This document shows, piece by piece, positions 1 through 5,171 of a DNA stretch of 10,711 nt (position 1 is its first letter; every line of letters starts with the position of its first letter). A model generated the notes under the pieces. The model did not search any database and was not told the origin of the DNA. It was given only the letters and a program-made list of their open reading frames with translations. The DNA is from Gammaproteobacteria bacterium (GTDB lineage: Bacteria; Pseudomonadota; Gammaproteobacteria; Steroidobacterales; Steroidobacteraceae), in contig RGYP01000036.1 in the NCBI GenBank assembly GCA_010031985.1, positions 1 to 10,711 of the forward strand, in the 5' to 3' direction. A program made the translations under genes and the position numbers.

Positions 1-207
1 TGTTCCGGGACCAACCACGTCTTGCCGACCTATGGCTTCGCGCGCGCGTACAGCGGCCTCTCGGTTGCCGACTTTCAACGGCGAATCACGGTCCAGGAGC
101 TCTCGCCGCAGGGGCTCGCCGATCTCGGTCCAACTGCAAGCACGCTCGCCGGCCTCGAGGGTCTCGATGCCCACGCGCTCGCCGTGGACGTTCGTTTGCA
201 GGCTCTT
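1..207 (+). other. hisD: Histidinol dehydrogenase C-terminal segment (domain part of the HisD-HisC reading frame)
   Basis: The first 69 codons match the end of HisD, the zinc enzyme that oxidises histidinol to histidine in two NAD+-dependent steps. The conserved block SGTNHVLPTYG starts at codon 2, followed by VADFQRRITVQELS and then GLDAHALAVDVRL. The histidine in that last block (codon 58) corresponds to the C-terminal zinc-ligand histidine of E. coli HisD (His419). The usual family C-terminus falls about here, near base 207, but no stop codon follows. The nucleotide-binding and catalytic Glu-His regions would lie upstream of the window. In gammaproteobacteria hisD is normally a separate gene just before hisC, so the gene order is normal and only the missing stop is odd. 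Confidence 0.9.
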
Positions 208-1314
208 TCCTCGAAAGAAAGCGCATCGAGCGAATACTTTGAAGGCGACGGGGCGGCGGAGCTCGTCCGCCGCCTCGCCCGCCCAGAGATTCTGGCGATG
301 CGCGCCTACGAACATGCTCACTGGGATCCGCGTTTCGAGAGATTGCACGCCAACGAATCTCCCTGGTCACCGACCTTCGATGCCGACCCGCTCAATCGCT
401 ACCCCGAGCCACAACCCGCGCAACTCGTGCAAGCGCTCGCCGAACTCTACGAGGTAGCGCCCGATTCGGTGCTCCTCGGTCGCGGAAGTGACGAGGGCAT
501 CGATCTCCTCACCCGTGCATTTTGTACGGCAGGCACCGATAGCGTCGTCACCTGCCCACCGACGTTCGGGATGTACGCCGTCGCCGCCGCGGCGCAGGGA
601 CTACGCCTCGTCGAAGTTCCTTTGCTCACCCACTTCGAGCTCGACGTCCCGCGCATCCTCGACGCCATCGACGGCGGGGCGAAGATCGTCTGGCTCTGTT
701 CGCCGAACAACCCCACGGGCAATGCAATGTCCACGGCGTCGATCGAGCGAATTCTCGATGCGGCGCGCGGACGCACGCTCGTGGTCATCGACGAGGCGTA
801 CGCCGAATTTTCGAGTGCAGGGTCTTGGTGCCAGCGTCTTGCATCGCACCCGCATCTGATCGTGTTGCGCACCCTGTCGAAGGCGCATGGTCTTGCGGGC
901 TCGCGCATCGGCACGATCGTTGCAGCCCCGGCCGTGATTGCCCTCTTGCGCAAACTGATACCGCCCTACGCGATCGCCGCGAGCAGCACCGCCGAGGCTT
1001 GGGCTGCGGTACAGCCCGGTGCGCTCGAAGTGACGCGTGCCCGCATCGCCACGCTGTTGCGCGAGCGCTCAACTCTCGCTGACGGTTTGTCCCGCGCGCC
1101 ATCCGTCCGCAAGGTGTGGGCCAGCGACGCCAACTTCGTGCTGATCGAGGCATTGGATGCCGCCGCACTCGCGAGTCGCTTGCGCGATGCGGGTTTGCTG
1201 GTGCGTGATTTCTCGGGCAAAGCGGGTCTGGGTCAGGCGCTGCGAATCACCGTGGGCACGCCCGAGCAAAATGCCCGCGTCATCGAAGTAGCCAACAGGA
1301 GTGCGACGCGATGA
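1..1314 (+). CDS. hisC: HisD (C-terminal end) fused in frame to HisC, histidinol-phosphate aminotransferase; 5' partial
   Basis: The frame is open from base 1 to the TGA at 1312-1314 (437 codons, no stop). Codons 1 to about 69 are the end of histidinol dehydrogenase (SGTNHVLPTYG, then VADFQRR.TVQEL). A linker of about 20 residues follows. From about codon 90 it is HisC, the PLP-dependent class I/II aminotransferase that converts imidazole-acetol phosphate plus glutamate to histidinol phosphate. Visible HisC marks are HANESPW, NRYPEPQP, GRGSDEGIDLL, CPPTFGMY, SPNNPTG (codons 234-240), DEAY (264-267), the Schiff-base lysine in RTLSKAHGLAGSRIG (Lys294) and LRITVGT near the end. Codons matching the conserved HisC N-terminus (LARPEI..M.AY) lie before the first in-frame ATG of this part (298), and no ATG, GTG or TTG lies between 199 and 297. 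A true fusion is therefore the simplest reading. The alternatives are a short HisC from ATG 298, a start at GTG 184 or TTG 196 inside the hisD tail, or a sequencing frameshift. It overlaps hisB by 4 nt. Confidence 0.93.
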   Translation, partial: CSGTNHVLPTYGFARAYSGLSVADFQRRITVQELSPQGLADLGPTASTLAGLEGLDAHALAVDVRLQALSSKESASSEYFEGDGAAELVRRLARPEILAMRAYEHAHWDPRFERLHANESPWSPTFDADPLNRYPEPQPAQLVQALAELYEVAPDSVLLGRGSDEGIDLLTRAFCTAGTDSVVTCPPTFGMYAVAAAAQGLRLVEVPLLTHFELDVPRILDAIDGGAKIVWLCSPNNPTGNAMSTASIERILDAARGRTLVVIDEAYAEFSSAGSWCQRLASHPHLIVLRTLSKAHGLAGSRIGTIVAAPAVIALLRKLIPPYAIAASSTAEAWAAVQPGALEVTRARIATLLRERSTLADGLSRAPSVRKVWASDANFVLIEALDAAALASRLRDAGLLVRDFSGKAGLGQALRITVGTPEQNARVIEVANRSATR

Positions 1315-2372
1315 AAGTGGTTTTTCTTGATCGAGATGGCACCCTCGTCGAAGAGCCGCCCGACGAGCAAGTTGATCGTCTGGAGAAAATCCGTTTCTTT
1401 CCTGGAGTGTTCGCAGCGCTCGCCAAATTGCAGGCGGCCGGATATCGCCTCGCGATGGTCACCAACCAAGACGGCCTCGGAACGGACTCTTTTCCGCTGT
1501 CCGACTTCGAGCGGACGCAGCAATTCATCGTCGACAGCTTTGCCTCACAGGGCATCGTCTTCGACGAAATCTTCGTTTGTCCTCATCGCAAGAACGATGG
1601 CTGCGACTGTCGCAAACCCAAGACGTCATTGGTCGATCGCTGGGTCGCAGAGCGCAAGATCGATCTTGCTGCGAGCGCCATGGTGGGCGATCGCGATACC
1701 GATTTGCAGTTCGGTCGCAACCTCGGCGTGCAAGCCTTCAAACTGTCGTTGACCGGCACCCCTGCCGAAACTTGGCCCGCCATCGTCGCCAGCATCGTGG
1801 CGCGCCGAGCGCTCATCGAGCGCGTGACCCGCGAAACCGCCATCAAAGTCAGCGTCGATCTGGATGCCGAAGATCCGATCCACGCCCAGACCGGCATCGG
1901 CTTCTTCGACCACATGCTCGAGCAGATCGCAAAACACGGTGGATTCGCTCTACGGCTCGAGTGCCAGGGCGATCTGCAGGTCGACGAACACCACACCGTC
2001 GAGGATTGCGCCCTCGCGCTGGGTGAGGCGCTGCGCAAGGCCTTGGGGGACAAGCGCGGCATTGGTCGTTACGGCTTTCTGTTGCCGATGGACGAGGCGC
2101 GCGCGCAAGTCGCCATCGATCTCTCGGGTCGCTCCTACACCGTCTTCGAGGGCAAGTTTTCGCGAGATCAAGTAGGTGGTTTGCCCACCGAACTCGTACC
2201 GCATTTTTTCCGCTCGCTGGCCGATTCTTTGGGTGCTGCAATCCACGTCAGCGTCACCGGCGACAACACGCACCACCAAGTCGAGTCCTGCTTCAAGGCG
2301 GTAGGACGTGCGCTGCGCGTCGCGTTGCGACGCGAGGGCGAAGAACTGCCGAGCACCAAAGGGGTACTGTGA
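1311..2372 (+). CDS. hisB: Bifunctional histidinol-phosphatase / imidazoleglycerol-phosphate dehydratase
   Basis: This is a two-domain cytoplasmic enzyme of 353 residues, close to the 355 of E. coli HisB. Residues 1-165 are a HAD phosphatase (histidinol phosphate to histidinol): the nucleophile motif is DRDGT (Asp7, Asp9), with TNQDG at 51-55, a zinc site of Cys90, His92, Cys98 and Cys100, KPK at 102-104 and GDRDTD at 126-131. Residues 170-353 are imidazoleglycerol-phosphate dehydratase, with FDHMLEQIAKHGG (199-211), DEHHTVEDC (225-233) and GDNTHHQVESCFKA (317-330), whose His and Glu residues form the metal sites. The start ATG overlaps the hisC stop as ATGA. A good Shine-Dalgarno (AGGAG at 1297-1301) lies 9 nt upstream. 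It supplies the dehydratase step before HisC and the phosphatase step after it. Confidence 0.97.
   Translation: MKVVFLDRDGTLVEEPPDEQVDRLEKIRFFPGVFAALAKLQAAGYRLAMVTNQDGLGTDSFPLSDFERTQQFIVDSFASQGIVFDEIFVCPHRKNDGCDCRKPKTSLVDRWVAERKIDLAASAMVGDRDTDLQFGRNLGVQAFKLSLTGTPAETWPAIVASIVARRALIERVTRETAIKVSVDLDAEDPIHAQTGIGFFDHMLEQIAKHGGFALRLECQGDLQVDEHHTVEDCALALGEALRKALGDKRGIGRYGFLLPMDEARAQVAIDLSGRSYTVFEGKFSRDQVGGLPTELVPHFFRSLADSLGAAIHVSVTGDNTHHQVESCFKAVGRALRVALRREGEELPSTKGVL
2359..2364 (+). promoter_or_regulatory. Ribosome binding site for hisH (supports a GTG start)
   Basis: AAGGGG ends 4 nt before the GTG at 2369. It sits inside the last codons of hisB and, with the GTGA stop/start overlap, supports the GTG as the hisH start. 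Confidence 0.5.
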
Positions 2373-2998
2373 CGCACACTCGCTCCGCCAAGCGCAACGA
2401 GGCGATCGTCGTCGTCGATTCGGGTGGCGCGAATCTCGCCTCCCTGGACTATGCCCTCGAGCGGCTCGGGGTGCGCGCCTGCGTTACCACCGATGCCGCG
2501 ATCATATCGAGTGCGGACCGCGTACTACTGCCCGGCGTGGGTAATGCCGCGGCCATCATGAGCCGTCTCGAGGAATTGACGCTGACCCCGGTCATCCGCG
2601 CGTTGTCCGCTCCGGTGCTCGGGATCTGTCTCGGAATGCAATTGTTGTTCGAGCACTCTGCCGAGGGGGACACCTCGGGGCTCGGTTTGTTGCCCGGTCG
2701 CATCGAGCGGATGGCCGCGACACCCGGACGATCCGTGCCACACATGGGATGGAACACGCTGAAAATCGAACGGGATGACCCGCTGTTGCACGGACTTTCC
2801 AACGATGACTGGTTTTATTTCGTTCACGGTTACTACGCGCCCGCCTCGGCAAGCTCCGTCATCGCGACGGTCGAGCACGGCGAGCCGTACGCCGCAGTGG
2901 TTCGTCATCGGAACTTTTGTGGCGTGCAATTCCATCCGGAGCGCTCGGGTCAATCCGGTGCGCGCTTGCTCGCCAATTTCATGACTGCAAACACATGA
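2369..2998 (+). CDS. hisH: Imidazole glycerol phosphate synthase, glutamine amidotransferase subunit
   Basis: HisH hydrolyses glutamine and channels ammonia to HisF to form imidazole glycerol phosphate and AICAR. The 209-residue protein is a class I amidotransferase with the nucleophile elbow GICLGMQLLFE (Cys87), the oxyanion-side PGVGNA at 55-60, and the catalytic pair His189 and Glu191 in GVQFHPERSG. HGYY at 153-156 is the counterpart of the family HSYY segment. The start is GTG, overlapping the hisB stop (GTGA). About ten residues precede the usual first strand (IVVVDSGGANLASL), a slightly longer N-terminus than usual, and that strand has GGAN where many family members have GMGN. Its position directly before hisA and hisF is the standard operon order. 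Confidence 0.96.
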   Translation: MTHTRSAKRNEAIVVVDSGGANLASLDYALERLGVRACVTTDAAIISSADRVLLPGVGNAAAIMSRLEELTLTPVIRALSAPVLGICLGMQLLFEHSAEGDTSGLGLLPGRIERMAATPGRSVPHMGWNTLKIERDDPLLHGLSNDDWFYFVHGYYAPASASSVIATVEHGEPYAAVVRHRNFCGVQFHPERSGQSGARLLANFMTANT

Positions 2999-3729
2999 AA
3001 CTCATCCCTTCCATCGATCTTCGTGGCGGTCGCTGCGTGCGGCTGCTGCAGGGCGACTTCGCGCGCGAGACCCGCTACGACCTCGAGCCTATGAGCCTCG
3101 TCGATCGCTACGTCGCGGCTGGCGCCCCATGGCTGCATCTGGTCGACCTCGATGGCGCGCGCGACGGTACGCTCGCGAATCGTCGCTTCATTCTCGATCT
3201 TGCCGCGTCGCGCAAGATCAACCTCCAGGTTGGCGGTGGCATCCGCTCCTTGCAGGTCGTCGAAGCCCTGCTTGAGGGAGGCGTCGCCCGCGTCGTCGTC
3301 GGCAGCGCCGCCGTCGAGCAGCCGCAAGCCGTCGCGGACTGGCTCAACCGTCACGGCGCCGAGCGTGTTTGCCTCGCACTCGACATTCGTTTGCAAGAAG
3401 GTATTCCCATGGTTCAGACCCGTGGTTGGACGCAGGGCTCCGCACTGTCCTTGTGGCAAGCTGTCGACCTTTTTTTGAACGCCGGTCTGCGACACGTGCT
3501 GTGTACCGACGTCGCACGCGACGGAGCAATGCAGGGCCCCAACGTCGATTTGTATCGCGAGTGCCGGCAACGCTATCCACAGCTGTCCTGGCAAGCCTCC
3601 GGCGGCGTTCGCCACGTCGGCGATCTCGCCGAGCTTCGCGCGCTCGGCATGCACGCGGCGGTCAGTGGCAAAGCGCTGCTCGAGGGGATGTTGAGCGACG
3701 ATGAACTGCAAGCCTGGGTACGTGGCTGA
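2995..3729 (+). CDS. hisA: Phosphoribosylformimino-5-aminoimidazole carboxamide ribotide isomerase
   Basis: HisA carries out the Amadori rearrangement of ProFAR to PRFAR. The 244-residue protein is a (beta/alpha)8 barrel of family size. It starts with IPSIDLRGG (catalytic Asp8) and has QVGGGIR (78-84), a phosphate-binding VVGSAAV (101-107), and LALDIR followed by the second catalytic region TDVARDGAMQGPN (171-183). ASGGV (201-205) and VSGKALLEG (223-231) complete the second phosphate site. An upstream in-frame ATG at 2917 would give a longer protein, but those 26 extra codons are just hisH sequence in another frame. The start ATG at 2995 overlaps the hisH TGA by 4 nt. No Shine-Dalgarno is evident, so translation probably depends on coupling to hisH. 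Confidence 0.97.
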   Translation: MKLIPSIDLRGGRCVRLLQGDFARETRYDLEPMSLVDRYVAAGAPWLHLVDLDGARDGTLANRRFILDLAASRKINLQVGGGIRSLQVVEALLEGGVARVVVGSAAVEQPQAVADWLNRHGAERVCLALDIRLQEGIPMVQTRGWTQGSALSLWQAVDLFLNAGLRHVLCTDVARDGAMQGPNVDLYRECRQRYPQLSWQASGGVRHVGDLAELRALGMHAAVSGKALLEGMLSDDELQAWVRG

Positions 3730-3731
3730 GT

Positions 3732-4499
3732 ATGCTGGCGCGACGCATCATTCCCTGTCTCGACGTTCGCGATGGCCAAGTGGTCAAAGGCGTGCGTTTT
3801 CGTGATCATCGCGTGGTGGGCGACATCCTCGAGCTCGCGGCGCGCTATCGCGATGAGGGGGCCGATGAGTTGGTCTTCTACGACATCACGGCAAGCCCGG
3901 AAGGCCGCAGCGTCGATCGGACCTGGGTCGCGCGCGTCGCGCGCGTGCTCGACATCCCCTTCTGCGTAGCGGGTGGCATTCGCAGCGTCGCCGATGCCGA
4001 AGCCATTCTCAATGCCGGCGCCGAAAAAATCTCGGTGAATTCACCTGCCCTCGAAAATCCGTCGCTCATCGACGCACTCGCCCATCGCTTCGGTAGCCAA
4101 TGTGTCGTAGTCGGCATCGACAGTGAAACGGCGGTCGAGGGCTACCGGGTTCATCAATACACCGGCGATCCGAACCGCGCTCGCGATGCCGGGCGCTCGA
4201 CGTTGGCGTGGCTGACTGAAGCGCAGGATCGAGGAGCCGGTGAAATCGTGCTCAACTGCATGGCGAGCGATGGCGTCCGCCGCGGCTACGACATCGAGCA
4301 GCTCGCGAGGATGCGTGCCGCCTGTCGGGTGCCACTCGTCGCCTCAGGTGGTGCGGGCGCGCCCAGCCATTTCATCGACGTCTTCAAGGCGGCGAATGTC
4401 GATGCGGCTTTGGCCGCGAGTGTTTTCCACTCGGGCAACATCGTCATCCGCGAACTCAAAACAGCGCTGCGCGCGGCAGGCGTGGAGATCCGACCATGA
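3732..4499 (+). CDS. hisF: Imidazole glycerol phosphate synthase, cyclase subunit
   Basis: HisF closes the imidazole ring of PRFAR using ammonia delivered by HisH, releasing IGP and AICAR. The latter returns to purine synthesis. The 255-residue (beta/alpha)8 barrel matches the family length. It has IIPCLDVRDGQVVKG with catalytic Asp11 and FYDITAS (49-55). VAGGIRS (79-85), the second catalytic Asp130 in VVGIDSE, GEIVLNCMASDGVRRGYD (170-187) and ASGGAGAPSHF (204-214) follow. The start lies 2 nt after the hisA stop, the only his junction here that does not overlap. HisA and HisF are ancient duplicates, and both keep the paired Asp and phosphate-binding loops. Confidence 0.98.
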   Translation: MLARRIIPCLDVRDGQVVKGVRFRDHRVVGDILELAARYRDEGADELVFYDITASPEGRSVDRTWVARVARVLDIPFCVAGGIRSVADAEAILNAGAEKISVNSPALENPSLIDALAHRFGSQCVVVGIDSETAVEGYRVHQYTGDPNRARDAGRSTLAWLTEAQDRGAGEIVLNCMASDGVRRGYDIEQLARMRAACRVPLVASGGAGAPSHFIDVFKAANVDAALAASVFHSGNIVIRELKTALRAAGVEIRP

Positions 4500-5140
4500 T
4501 TGTTACCCTCGCAAACGTGTCCGAAGTCGCCTTCGGCGAAGGACGTCTGTTGCCGGCGATCGCGCAGGACGTCGACAGCGGCGAGGTTTTGATGCTCGCG
4601 TGGATGAATCCCGAAGCCTTGCAACTCACCTTGCAGCGCGGACGCGCCGTGTTCTGGAGTCGCAGCCGTTCGGCGCTCTGGGAAAAAGGCGAAACGTCGG
4701 GCAACGCGCTCACACTCGTCGCCTGCCACACCGATTGTGATCGCGACACCTTGCTCTTGCTGGTGCGCGCCCGGGGTCCGGCTTGTCATCAAGGTACCCT
4801 CACCTGCTTCGCGGGCGACGCGCTGTTGCAACGCGAACCCGCTACGTCCGCTTTGAGTTTCGTGAGCCAGCTCGAATCGATCGTTGCATCGCGGCTCGCA
4901 GCCGCAGCACCCGACAGCTACACCGCAAAACTCGCGAGCGAGGGGCCGAAGCGTCTCGCCCAGAAAGTGGGCGAAGAGGGGCTCGAAACCGCTCTCGCCG
5001 CCGCTTCGGGCAGCGATGCCGAATTCATTGGCGAGGCTGCCGATCTGCTCTATCACCTGACGGTGGCTTTGCGAGCGCGGGGCCTACCTCTTGCCGCCGT
5101 CGATGAGGAGCTTCGACGTCGGCACGCCGCGCGCCGCTGA
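4496..5140 (+). CDS. hisI: Bifunctional phosphoribosyl-AMP cyclohydrolase / phosphoribosyl-ATP pyrophosphatase
   Basis: HisIE fusion of 214 residues that removes pyrophosphate from PR-ATP (HisE) and opens the adenine ring of PR-AMP (HisI). Residues 1 to about 110 are HisI: MLAWMN (33-38), FWSRSRSALWEKGETSGN (53-70), the metal-binding DCDRD (Asp80, 82, 84; Cys81) and GPACHQGTLTCF with Cys97 and Cys104, giving the three zinc cysteines. Residues from about 119 to 214 are the all-helical HisE domain with YTAKLASEGPKRLAQKVGEE (142-161), GLETALAA and EAADLLYHLTVAL (180-192). The start overlaps the hisF stop as ATGA, and GGAG (4484-4487) lies 8 nt ahead. It is the last gene of the operon and converges on the lysine gene, with 31 nt between the stops. 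Confidence 0.97.
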   Translation: MIVTLANVSEVAFGEGRLLPAIAQDVDSGEVLMLAWMNPEALQLTLQRGRAVFWSRSRSALWEKGETSGNALTLVACHTDCDRDTLLLLVRARGPACHQGTLTCFAGDALLQREPATSALSFVSQLESIVASRLAAAAPDSYTAKLASEGPKRLAQKVGEEGLETALAAASGSDAEFIGEAADLLYHLTVALRARGLPLAAVDEELRRRHAARR

Positions 5141-5154
5141 AGAGCTCTGCCGCC

Positions 5155-5171
5155 GATCGCCGCTCGCGATC
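5155..5171. terminator. Candidate bidirectional terminator hairpin between convergent hisIE and lysA-lysC
   Basis: GATCGC-CGCTC-GCGATC is a perfect 6-bp inverted repeat with a 5-nt loop. It fills most of the 31-nt gap between the hisIE stop and the facing lysine gene stop. GCC at 5152-5154 could pair with GGC at 5175-5177 across a 3-nt bulge. Neither strand has a T tract after it, so it would be a weak or non-canonical terminator. The call rests on its position and symmetry only. Confidence 0.3.

Noticed and set aside
2917..2994. Longer start for hisA at ATG 2917
   Set aside because: The extra 26 residues are hisH sequence in another frame, and HisA proteins start at the IPSIDLRGG strand.
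2950..3711. 253-codon minus-strand open frame opposite hisA
   Set aside because: It is a shadow of hisA. The plus-strand HisA motifs are complete and nothing recognisable is read on the minus strand.
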